Counted from the stretch's first letter, positions 1 through 5,505 are shown. The stretch is 5,721 bases of DNA from Paramuribaculum sp. (GCA_029062075.1 JAIDQW010000312.1:1-5721), one strand, 5' to 3'. Numbers and translations: made by a program. Notes: generated from the sequence alone by a model not told the origin.

Positions 1-48
1 AACATGAAGCCTGACCCGCTCGGGCTCACGCGGAGTTTCCCCTCATAA
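1..48 (+). CDS. 3' end of a possible upstream gene (partial)
   Basis: Frame 1 is open from the window edge and stops at TAA 46-48, giving the tail NMKPDPLGLTRSFPS. About 12 of its 15 sense codons end in G or C, like the genes downstream, which weakly supports it being coding. It is too short to recognise a family. Frames 2 and 3 both hit stops within the first 14 bases, so if a gene enters the window from the left on this strand it must be in this frame. By gene order in related elements it could be the N-terminal (DUF4373-like) part of a replication protein, but nothing in these 15 residues shows that. Confidence 0.35.
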   Translation, partial: NMKPDPLGLTRSFPS

Positions 49-66
49 ATTTTGAGACTCACCACC

Positions 67-124
67 AAACTTCACCAAACGTGACACCCAAATCGCAAAA
101 ACGTGACACCCAAACGTCACCCAA
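67..124 (+). repeat. Cluster of iteron-like direct repeats
   Basis: The 16-mer AAACGTGACACCCAAA occurs perfectly at 77-92 and 99-114, a 22-bp offset equal to about two helical turns. Two degenerate copies flank it: AAACTTCACCAAA at 67-79 and AAACGTCACCCAA at 112-124, both lacking the central GA and sharing terminal A residues with their neighbours. CACC(C)AA cores start at 63, 73, 85, 107 and 118, close to an 11-bp rhythm, so the motif faces the same side of the helix. Iterons of 17-22 bp are typical binding sites for replication initiators, and the array sits at the start of a putative replication gene followed by a helicase gene. The spacing is not a multiple of three, which argues against a protein-level repeat as the cause. 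The origin role is inferred, and the array could instead be an operator. Confidence 0.6.
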
Positions 125-668
125 TATATTAAGACAAGATATAGACAAGATAAAGAGCCCCGAAAAAGAAAACTACTACGTAGTAAAAGAAAAAGTCCCC
201 CAAAATGACGATTTCGAGGCTCTGCTTGATTTCTATTTTGCCGATGAGCGCAGAGTCGAGCTTGAAGCATTCGCTATGAACCTCCACATCTCTATCGAAC
301 AGATGAGGGTGCTGGCTCGGAGCTGCGTGAACGAGTGGCAGCTAAACAACCACCGGCATCAGAACAGGCAGGACGCGGTAAAGCACCTGACAAACCACAT
401 CAGGGCTAAAGCGTTGAAAGAGCCGCCACCTCCTGTTCTCCCGGTTGAGGAAAGACGCGCTCAGCTCTGGGAGGAGATAAAACAAGCCGCTGATGAGATT
501 ATCGCCACCAACGGTGATTGCGCCCTCACCGCTGACGATTGCACGCAGTTCTACAACTACTGGATTGAGCTCAACAACGCAGGCACTAAGATGCGATTTG
601 AAATACAACCGTTTTTTACAACCACTAACCGACTACGATCATGGATAGCAGGCAAGGACACGAGATAA
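81..668 (+). CDS. DUF7833-type phage protein, putative replication protein
   Basis: This 195-residue protein is probably the C-terminal part or a short version of the DUF4373/DUF7833 proteins found before helicase genes in Bacteroidales phages. The best match is the C-terminus, residues about 155-190, with FYNYWIELNNAGTKMRFEI followed by a TNRLRSWIA helix, the pattern I associate with DUF7833. Residues 45-110 form a second helical unit (FYFADERRVELEAFAMNLHI, then an EW and an NHIRAK segment). The first 40 residues are low-complexity and charged, like a linker. No DUF4373 domain is seen. The only plausible start is GTG 81, a rare choice in this group; the first in-frame ATG is at 276 and would remove conserved-looking sequence. 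The frame stays open back to a TGA at 12-14 without an ATG. GTG 81 lies inside the repeat cluster, so binding there could affect expression. The 3' end overlaps the helicase gene by 28 bases. The family call is from memory of sequence patterns, and a replication role is inferred from position. Confidence 0.75.
   Translation: MTPKSQKRDTQTSPNILRQDIDKIKSPEKENYYVVKEKVPQNDDFEALLDFYFADERRVELEAFAMNLHISIEQMRVLARSCVNEWQLNNHRHQNRQDAVKHLTNHIRAKALKEPPPPVLPVEERRAQLWEEIKQAADEIIATNGDCALTADDCTQFYNYWIELNNAGTKMRFEIQPFFTTTNRLRSWIAGKDTR
125..195. other. A+T-rich, purine-rich segment beside the repeat cluster (possible unwinding element)
   Basis: This stretch is clearly richer in A+T than the surrounding sequence and its + strand is strongly purine-biased. 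It holds two perfect copies of AGACAAGATA at 132-141 and 143-152, again 11 bp apart, and a perfect 12-bp palindrome TACTACGTAGTA at 174-185. In iteron-type origins an A+T-rich element usually lies next to the repeats and melts when the initiator binds. The segment is also translated, as a charged linker in the gene starting at 81, so its composition may simply reflect Lys/Glu/Asp-rich coding. A 12-bp palindrome is expected about once by chance in a window this long, so it carries little weight alone. Confidence 0.35.
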
Positions 669-2038
669 ATACCCTCCTCCACGACACAGACGCTGAGGCT
701 CTGGTGCTCGGCACTATTCTTTCCTCACCGCGACAACTGGCGCAAGTCCGCGACATCCTCACACCCGAATGCTTCTATGACCCCAGACATCAGGAGATTT
801 TCGAAGCTGTCAAAGCTACCGACAACAAGGGCGAGGACGTGAACCTTATCACCGTCTCGGCGGCACTCGCCAGAGCAGGTGCCGCAACCGGCATGGATGA
901 GCTTGTCTCTATCTCGCAGCAATACACCCTCGGCGAGGTGGATTCTTACGCCTACCGCCTCAAGGAGCTGGATATGCGACGCAAGCTGTGGGAGCTGGGG
1001 CAGACACTCGTACAGCAGGGCTCTACGGAAACGGACGACCTTGAGGAGGTCTATGAATCGGCAAGGGCAAAGCTCACCGGCATATTCGCTTCGGCAACGG
1101 TGCTCACATCTACGCTCTCGGAGGTGTTTGTCACTCTCAGGCAGCAGATTAAGCGCAACCGCGAGAACACGGCTCAGTGCTTCGGCACACCAACCGGATT
1201 CCGCCATATCGACGCTAAAGGCGGACTCGTCCCCACTGACTTTATCGTGGTGGCTGGCGAGACTTCCAACGGTAAGACTGCTTTCGCTACAGCCCTCGCG
1301 GTGTCGGCTATCAATGCCGGACACCCCATAGCATTCTACTCCATGGAGATGAGCAACATACAGCTCGCCGCACGAATAGCGGCGATGCAGTCCGGTGTCG
1401 GCTCGCGCGAGATGCTTCAGGATAGGCTGGATGATTCGCGCCTCAAAGCTGTTGACAAGACAATCGGCTCGCTACCCTCACACCTCTGCTACTTCGATGA
1501 TGACGCAACATCTTCATTTGACAAAATAGCGGCTTCTATCCGCACAATGGTGTTGCGCCACGGCATCAAAGGGGCGATAATAGACTACCTCCAGATTCTC
1601 AACGTCAACATGAAGTCCGCAAATAAGGAGCAGGCTATGGGCGATGTGTCACGCCGCCTCAAGAACCTTGCCAAAGAACTTGACATCTGGATTATCGCTC
1701 TGTCACAGCTAAGCCGAGACCGTGACAATCCGCGCCCAAACCTGAACCGACTCCGCGATTCGGGACAGATAGGAGAGGCTGCCGACCAGATAATGCTGGT
1801 GTGGCGACCGGAAGTATCACAGATCCGTACCTCATATCCGGAGCCTTTCCGCGATGTCTCAACCCACGGCACGGCAATGATTGACGTGGCTAAGGGACGT
1901 AACACCGGCATCTATTCCTTCATCTGCGGATTCAACGCCGCAACGACCTGCTTCTATGACATCCCTGCCAGAGAGCTCCCCTCCCGTGGCGATCAGCCGC
2001 CCGCAAACCCCGTGGCGGATATGAATACCCCATTCTAA
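641..2038 (+). CDS. dnaB: DnaB-like replicative DNA helicase
   Basis: This is a hexameric 5'-3' replicative helicase of the DnaB/RecA-fold family, 465 residues and so close to the usual length. Residues about 14-110 form the helical N-terminal domain (AEALVLGTIL, then DPRHQEIFEA), followed by a linker and the ATPase domain. All expected motifs are visible: Walker A GETSNGKT at 206-213, the SMEMS motif at 234-238 with its glutamate, Walker B IIDYLQI at 313-319, the IIALSQLSRD motif at 351-360, the RDSGQIGEAADQIMLVWRP segment at 372-390, and the KGR arginine-finger motif at 418-420. Walker A differs from the common GRPSMGKT, and IGEAAD replaces the usual IEQDAD, as often happens in phage versions. 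The last 20 residues are a proline-rich tail ending MNTPF. ATG 641 leaves the N-terminal domain complete. The start lies inside the preceding gene, suggesting translational coupling. No separate helicase loader is seen; the preceding DUF7833 protein is a candidate partner. Confidence 0.96.
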   Translation: MDSRQGHEINTLLHDTDAEALVLGTILSSPRQLAQVRDILTPECFYDPRHQEIFEAVKATDNKGEDVNLITVSAALARAGAATGMDELVSISQQYTLGEVDSYAYRLKELDMRRKLWELGQTLVQQGSTETDDLEEVYESARAKLTGIFASATVLTSTLSEVFVTLRQQIKRNRENTAQCFGTPTGFRHIDAKGGLVPTDFIVVAGETSNGKTAFATALAVSAINAGHPIAFYSMEMSNIQLAARIAAMQSGVGSREMLQDRLDDSRLKAVDKTIGSLPSHLCYFDDDATSSFDKIAASIRTMVLRHGIKGAIIDYLQILNVNMKSANKEQAMGDVSRRLKNLAKELDIWIIALSQLSRDRDNPRPNLNRLRDSGQIGEAADQIMLVWRPEVSQIRTSYPEPFRDVSTHGTAMIDVAKGRNTGIYSFICGFNAATTCFYDIPARELPSRGDQPPANPVADMNTPF

Positions 2039-2053
2039 CATTATCACACCGAC

Positions 2054-2395
2054 ATGAAGAAAATAAAATATCAGCTCGGATGGGAGTTCTTCCCCAATGA
2101 AGAGCTGCAGCTCTATGCCCTCCAACGTGATGCCGACAAGTTCTGGAATAAACTCTGCGGCACCGGCACCAAAGCCGAGGATATACCCATCGTTGACCGC
2201 ACTCACTACGCCTCCGGAGTGAAAAATCAGGAAGACCCGCACATAAAGCTCAACCGAGAGGCAAGGATGCACAGCACACTCACCTGCCCCATCTGTGGCG
2301 TCAGGTTTACCAAGAAACGCGCTCTGCAAATCTATTGCAGCGGATTCTGCACAATTAAGAGCCGCAACAACAGCTACAAATCCAACAACCGCTAA
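2054..2395 (+). CDS. Small protein with C-terminal CxxC...CxxxC zinc finger
   Basis: This is a 113-residue protein of unknown function. The C-terminal 40 residues carry CPICGVRF and YCSGFC, giving Cys78, Cys81, Cys95 and Cys99 (CxxC, 13 residues, CxxxC). This treble-clef-like arrangement almost certainly binds one zinc and is followed by a basic, Asn/Ser-rich tail (KSRNNSYKSNNR) suited to nucleic-acid contact. The N-terminal 70 residues are polar with a Trp/Phe-rich start (LGWEFFPNEE) and match no family I recognise. The gene begins 15 bases after the helicase stop, and the next one starts 12 bases after its own stop, so it belongs to the replication operon. A DNA-binding or adaptor role beside the helicase is plausible but inferred. 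Codon use matches the neighbours, supporting a real gene. Confidence 0.8.
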   Translation: MKKIKYQLGWEFFPNEELQLYALQRDADKFWNKLCGTGTKAEDIPIVDRTHYASGVKNQEDPHIKLNREARMHSTLTCPICGVRFTKKRALQIYCSGFCTIKSRNNSYKSNNR

Positions 2396-2407
2396 CATCC
2401 CCGACCT

Positions 2408-2863
2408 ATGGCAAACCAAAACAATTCCGCTAAGGAGGCAATCAAGACCTACCTTGACAACCGAGCCGCCACCGACCCTCAGTTTGCAGCCGCATACGCC
2501 AAACCGCACAAGAGTATTGACGAGTGCTTCAACTACATACTCAGCGAAGCAAAAAAGCGCGGCTCCTCCGTCTGCATGACGGACGACGAGGTGTTCTCTC
2601 TCGCTGTCCACTACTACGATGAAGACGCCATCAAGGCACCCAAAGCACCCTCCGGCTACAAAGCCACAACCTCTAAAGCCGCTCCCGACGTGCAGCTAAC
2701 GGATGAGGAGAAAGCCCAGGCTCGTGAGGCGGCTAAGAAAGCCTACGAGCTACAGTGCATGAAGGAGTATGCTGAAAAAGCGACACAGCGCAAGAAGAAA
2801 GAAGCGGAGAAGCTCGCCGAGCAGAAACGGCAGCTCCAGGAAGAATACCCCTCATTGTTTTAG
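2408..2863 (+). CDS. PcfK-like family protein
   Basis: This 151-residue protein matches the PcfK-like family of Bacteroidales mobile elements, named after a gene of the enterococcal conjugative plasmid pCF10. The N-terminal domain (residues 1-73) has the expected features: an AIKTYLDNRAATDPQFAAAY helix, then KSIDECFNYILSEAKK, then the signature TDDEVFSLAVHYYDED at 58-73. A linker at about 75-97 leads to a Lys/Glu/Ala-rich helix at about 98-146 that looks like a coiled coil. The protein ends EEYPSLF, loosely like a sliding-clamp binding peptide. Biochemical function is not known, and the link to conjugation is by name only. It is the only complete gene here ending in TAG; readthrough would add just 11 residues before a TGA at 2897-2899. 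The partner PcfJ-like gene follows after 51 bases. Confidence 0.9.
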   Translation: MANQNNSAKEAIKTYLDNRAATDPQFAAAYAKPHKSIDECFNYILSEAKKRGSSVCMTDDEVFSLAVHYYDEDAIKAPKAPSGYKATTSKAAPDVQLTDEEKAQAREAAKKAYELQCMKEYAEKATQRKKKEAEKLAEQKRQLQEEYPSLF

Positions 2864-2865
2864 TT

Positions 2866-2888
2866 ATGTGACCGGCTGAAAGTCGCAT
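2866..2888 (+). other. Hairpin between the PcfK-like and PcfJ-like genes
   Basis: ATGTGAC (2866-2872) can pair with GTCGCAT (2882-2888) to form a 7-bp stem containing one G-U pair and closing a 9-base loop. It begins three bases after the TAG stop and lies 27 bases before the next start codon. No T-run follows, so it is not a convincing terminator. It could be an RNA processing or stability element setting the PcfK/PcfJ ratio, or chance pairing. Confidence 0.25.
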
Positions 2889-2914
2889 TGTACCAATGAA
2901 AATAGATAATCACA

Positions 2915-4261
2915 ATGAAATCGAAATCCAAACTGGAGCGCGATATGCTCGCGCTGGCACAGAAGCTACCGCCCATCACCGAGAAACAGCGGCAGTACGC
3001 CTACAACCACTGCTTCACCCCAAGAGCGGTTTATAAAATCCGAAAGGGTGAGGTCAGGTGCCTCTGCTGCGGGCAGACTGCCGTCTATCCCAAAGCATAC
3101 ATCGAGGCTTGCATTGACGTTGAGGAATACGATTGCCCCTACTGCGGCAAATCAACAGGCATTGAGCAGCTCACTAAAGAGACCAAGACTCGCGAAACAA
3201 AGTTCTTTACCATACTCACCACTTTCCGTGGCTTTCAGGTAGCCCGCACATTCGAGGTGAGTAGATGTAACTACACGGCAGATAATTTCGCACGGTACAG
3301 CTGCGACGAGATATTCCAGATATGGCTTACCCCCGAGGGTAAGGAGGTTATCACCGGCAGGCAGTGCCACCGGTCTGCATTTTTTCTCACATGGGATTTC
3401 CACAAGCCGCTGGACATCCGTCAGCACAACGCTTCCTGCACCGGTGCATACGCTATGGAAGATGTTTACGACATCTCCGGCAACGTGCTCTATCCTCAGG
3501 TGAGGGTCACGAAGCTCATCAGGCGCAACGGCTGGACGAAGAAACTGCTCCGCTATCAGAACATGATCGCCATGACGGATGCCATGTGCTGGCTGCTCAC
3601 AGCACCCACGGCTGAGATGCTTGCCAAGACCGGACAGCTCGACCTGTTCCTCTACATGGTTAGGAACAATAACAAAGGGTTGCAGCTATGGTTACACTCT
3701 ATACGCATTGCAAACCGCAACAGGTATATCGTCAAGGACGCTCAGATGTGGCTCGATATGCTCAATATGGCAGCTGACATAGGGCTTGACACCCACTCTC
3801 CCAAAGTAGTGTGCCCGGACAATCTGTATGCCGCCCACGATGCTATCCTCAGACGTTACAACCGCAAGCGTGAAAAGCAGCGCAAACAGAAAGAGATTGA
3901 GGAAGCCAGGCATTGGGAAGCAAAGTATCGCGAGACCAAAGGCAAATTCTTCGGCATCTGTTTCGGCAACGAGAATATCACTATCACAGTCGTGCAGTCT
4001 GTGGCGGATATTGCCGAAGAGGGACAGGCAATGCACCACTGCGTTTATGCAGCCGGATATTACAAGAAAGAGCATAGCCTGATTCTCTCAGCTAAAGATG
4101 CCCAGGGCAACCGGCTTGAAACAATAGAGGTCAACCTCCGGAATTTCACGGTCGCCCAGAGCCGCGCCAAGTTCAACAAAACATCTCCCCGGCATGAGGA
4201 GATCCTGCAATTGCTTAAACAAAATATGCCGCTCATCCGCAAAGCTGCGGAAGCCGCCTAA
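2915..4261 (+). CDS. PcfJ-like family protein
   Basis: This 448-residue protein matches the PcfJ-like family, the usual partner of PcfK-like proteins. Near the N-terminus a zinc ribbon is formed by Cys49/Cys52 (RCLCCGQ) and Cys74/Cys77 (DCPYCGK). A long middle region, rich in aromatic and hydrophobic residues, runs to about 305, followed by a strongly basic helix at 313-345. The C-terminal PcfJ signature is clear: AMHHCV at 372-377, HSLILSAKD at 387-395, then LETIEVNL and VAQSRAKFNK to 422. The invariant-looking His374, His375 and Cys376 together with Gln415 and Arg417 suggest a metal or catalytic site, but no reaction has been assigned to the family to my knowledge. ATG 2915 was chosen because it opens a typical basic N-terminus; an ATG at 2896 is in another frame and soon stops. 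The high-G+C part of the operon ends with this gene. Confidence 0.92.
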   Translation: MKSKSKLERDMLALAQKLPPITEKQRQYAYNHCFTPRAVYKIRKGEVRCLCCGQTAVYPKAYIEACIDVEEYDCPYCGKSTGIEQLTKETKTRETKFFTILTTFRGFQVARTFEVSRCNYTADNFARYSCDEIFQIWLTPEGKEVITGRQCHRSAFFLTWDFHKPLDIRQHNASCTGAYAMEDVYDISGNVLYPQVRVTKLIRRNGWTKKLLRYQNMIAMTDAMCWLLTAPTAEMLAKTGQLDLFLYMVRNNNKGLQLWLHSIRIANRNRYIVKDAQMWLDMLNMAADIGLDTHSPKVVCPDNLYAAHDAILRRYNRKREKQRKQKEIEEARHWEAKYRETKGKFFGICFGNENITITVVQSVADIAEEGQAMHHCVYAAGYYKKEHSLILSAKDAQGNRLETIEVNLRNFTVAQSRAKFNKTSPRHEEILQLLKQNMPLIRKAAEAA

Positions 4262-4281
4262 TAACATTAACATCAGCGAAA

Positions 4282-4512
4282 ATGACAATAGATACAAAAT
4301 TCAACTACTACGACAAGTGTTTCACAATGCTTGACAATAAGGTCTATTCTTTCGAGATAGAGAGGATTGACGTTAACGTAACTCCGGTACACGCAGGTGC
4401 AAAACATACTGGACTGAATAAAGATATAAGTTACTACGATTATCAGTGTGAGCACAGGTTTAACGAGCGTGATTGCTACGCTACCAAAGAGGAACTGCTT
4501 GCATCGCTCTAA
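4282..4512 (+). CDS. Small conserved phage hypothetical protein
   Basis: This 76-residue protein has an unknown function. Its layout is KFNYYDKCFTMLDNKVYSFEIERI, a variable loop, then DCYATKEELLASL at the end. I recall this pattern from small Bacteroidales phage proteins that begin with a short beta-barrel-like segment (a 'Y..D.V....NKV..F.V..I' start) and end with an 'F.TKEELL.SL' helix. The start is ATG 4282, 20 bases after the PcfJ-like stop, with an A-rich leader GCGAAA before it. It is the first of five small genes with clearly lower G+C than the upstream operon. Length and composition do not suggest an enzyme. Confidence 0.75.
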   Translation: MTIDTKFNYYDKCFTMLDNKVYSFEIERIDVNVTPVHAGAKHTGLNKDISYYDYQCEHRFNERDCYATKEELLASL

Positions 4513-4525
4513 CACCCCACAATAA

Positions 4526-4540
4526 GACTGCGAGAATATG
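4526..4540 (+). promoter_or_regulatory. Shared 15-bp translation leader, copy 1
   Basis: GACTGCGAGAATATG ends with the ATG of the gene starting at 4538 and is identical to the sequence at 4806-4820 before another gene. It contains no strong Shine-Dalgarno core, as is usual in Bacteroidota. Identity up to and including the start codon suggests a duplicated or selected translation-initiation context. Confidence 0.45.
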
Positions 4541-4804
4541 AAAGCCCGAATAGCAAAGAAAATTTACAAGCATATTTGGCTATGGCAACGATGTATCGGA
4601 GTTCAGCAAGCTATCAATTATAAAGGCTCTGACCCGTGTTGCGAGGAATATGGAGATAAGGAGTGTCGCAAATGTCCCTACTATAATCCACGTGCCGGAT
4701 TACTCCGATATTCCACAAAGCAATACACCGATGCTATGCGCCGATTTGAGGGCTGTGTAAGCGATGCGGTAATATGGCAAGCTAAAGAAAGTATAAACCT
4801 ATAA
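4538..4804 (+). CDS. Small cysteine-rich hypothetical protein
   Basis: This 88-residue protein is not recognised. A basic N-terminal helix (MKARIAKKIYKHIWLWQRC) leads to a cysteine cluster: Cys34, Cys35, Cys43 and Cys46 in DPCCEEYGDKECRKCPYY, with Cys19 and Cys73 outside it. The CC...CxxC spacing suggests a zinc site, though a disulfide or iron-sulfur role cannot be excluded from sequence. The remainder looks helical (TKQYTDAMRRFEGCVSDAVIW). No signal peptide or transmembrane segment is apparent, so it is probably cytoplasmic. Its start is set by ATG 4538 inside the 15-bp leader shared with the next gene, which begins 13 bases after this stop. The two are adjacent and both carry Cys clusters, but their sequences are otherwise unlike. 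Confidence 0.7.
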   Translation: MKARIAKKIYKHIWLWQRCIGVQQAINYKGSDPCCEEYGDKECRKCPYYNPRAGLLRYSTKQYTDAMRRFEGCVSDAVIWQAKESINL

Positions 4805-4805
4805 C

Positions 4806-4820
4806 GACTGCGAGAATATG
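4806..4820 (+). promoter_or_regulatory. Shared 15-bp translation leader, copy 2
   Basis: This is the second exact copy of GACTGCGAGAATATG, ending with the start codon at 4818. It follows the TAA stop of the previous gene by one base. In copy 1 the leader also directly follows a TAA triplet, though that one is not the stop codon of the preceding gene. Confidence 0.45.
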
Positions 4821-5006
4821 GAAAAACTCAACGGAATAATACTCAATGGGAAAGTGTATATGCCCGAAGAATCGGAAAAGCCGTGCGAGAATTGCGACTT
4901 AAAGACCGATTGTCTATTAGTTGGCAGAGCGTGTAGCGTCTTTCTAAACGAAAATGAGAGTTTCCGCTACTCCCAATCCCTAACCGACAAACTGAATAAA
5001 CAATGA
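4818..5006 (+). CDS. Small Cys-cluster phage hypothetical protein
   Basis: This 62-residue protein has unknown function. It starts MEKLNGIILNGKVYMP, a short beta hairpin naming pattern (GI.I.GKVY) that I associate with many small gut Bacteroidales phage proteins. A cysteine cluster follows at Cys23, Cys26, Cys32 and Cys39 (CENCDLKTDC, then ACSVF), and the end is FRYSQSLTDKLNKQ. The four cysteines probably bind a metal. The start is ATG 4818, and the TGA stop overlaps the next start codon in an ATGA junction (5003-5006), so the two genes are likely translationally coupled. Confidence 0.75.
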   Translation: MEKLNGIILNGKVYMPEESEKPCENCDLKTDCLLVGRACSVFLNENESFRYSQSLTDKLNKQ

Positions 5007-5224
5007 CAAACGAAGAATTAGAATGTCAAGCAAGACGAGATATAACATCCCCATTCCAGACCACTCTTAATGAAGCCTATGTAATGGGTGCGAAGTTTCA
5101 GGAAAGCGAAGACAACGACTTTCTTGAATCCATAAAAAGCGACTTGACCGATGCCGTTAAGGAGCAAGATTGGGACGCAGTAGAGGGTCTCATTAGTGAC
5201 ATAAACAGAGCATTAAAAGACTAA
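5003..5224 (+). CDS. Small acidic helical hypothetical protein
   Basis: This 73-residue, acidic, predicted all-helical protein is not assigned to a family. The first part, SPFQTTLNEAYVMGAKFQ (residues 16-33), resembles the segment NPWNMFNDGFRQGAQWL of the next gene (residues 22-38): a hydrophobic start, Asn, an aromatic residue, then GA plus an aromatic residue. The second part (LESIKSDLTDAVKEQDWDAVEGLI) looks like a separate helical hairpin. It begins in an ATGA overlap with the previous gene and ends 5 bases before the next start. No membrane segment or metal motif is visible. Confidence 0.65.
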   Translation: MTNEELECQARRDITSPFQTTLNEAYVMGAKFQESEDNDFLESIKSDLTDAVKEQDWDAVEGLISDINRALKD

Positions 5225-5229
5225 CCACT

Positions 5230-5505
5230 ATGGACGCAGATAAACTGAACGAGGCGGCAGATATTGCAAGCAACAATGCCGTATATGATTCCAACCCTTG
5301 GAATATGTTTAATGATGGCTTTAGGCAAGGCGCACAATGGCTAATGACTCTGCCCCTCTATGACCGCCTGACCGATGAGGAGAAGGAGAAGATAAAAGAA
5401 AGATACAACTATTACCTCTCAGAAGAACCGAATTGCTATCTTGGTTGCAGGATGCGGAATGAATTTGAGTCAATTTTCGGCAAAAAACTATTCAACGAGA
5501 AATGA
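5230..5505 (+). CDS. Small helical hypothetical protein with GFRQGAQW motif
   Basis: This 91-residue protein has no assigned function. The N-terminal half (residues 1-40) carries NNAVYDSNPWNMF and GFRQGAQWLM, a motif seen in many short proteins of Bacteroidales phages and partly shared with the preceding gene. The second half is a charged helix (TDEEKEKIKERYNYYLSEE) and a short tail with Cys69 and Cys73. It starts 5 bases after the previous stop, and its TGA stop overlaps the start of the PP-loop gene as ATGA (5502-5505). This tight packing places it in the same transcript. It is probably cytoplasmic. Confidence 0.7.
   Translation: MDADKLNEAADIASNNAVYDSNPWNMFNDGFRQGAQWLMTLPLYDRLTDEEKEKIKERYNYYLSEEPNCYLGCRMRNEFESIFGKKLFNEK

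Noticed and set aside
47..54. Possible Bacteroidota -7 promoter element (AAATTTTG, one mismatch to TAnnTTTG)
   Set aside because: No TTTG-like -33 element lies at the proper distance upstream, so it is not called as a promoter.
43..270. Minus-strand frame of 75 codons across the repeat cluster
   Set aside because: It lies opposite the DUF7833 gene, is leucine/phenylalanine-rich because it mirrors Lys/Glu codons, and resembles no protein family.
725..1324. Minus-strand 199-codon frame inside the helicase gene
   Set aside because: The plus strand encodes a full set of DnaB motifs here; the antisense frame is a G+C-driven shadow rich in Cys, Arg and Ser.
2101..2114. Perfect 14-bp palindrome AGAGCTGCAGCTCT
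   Set aside because: It sits inside coding sequence, and a palindrome of this length is expected by chance with a probability of roughly one in three for this window size; nothing nearby supports a regulatory site.
1859..2611. Minus-strand 250-codon frame spanning three plus-strand genes
   Set aside because: It crosses the helicase tail, the zinc-finger gene and the PcfK-like gene, all of which have recognisable products; its translation looks like low-complexity antisense.
2861..2899. TAG at the end of the PcfK-like gene as a second reassigned codon
   Set aside because: Readthrough would add only 11 residues with no similarity to anything known, and the protein ends naturally at SLF, so TAG is best read here as a true stop; this slightly weakens the recoding idea.
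2896..2914. ATG at 2896 as an alternative start for the PcfJ-like gene
   Set aside because: It is in a different frame from the PcfJ signatures and runs into a stop after a short unrelated peptide.
3692..4075. Minus-strand 127-codon frame inside the PcfJ-like gene
   Set aside because: It overlaps the conserved C-terminal PcfJ signature and has no recognisable motif.
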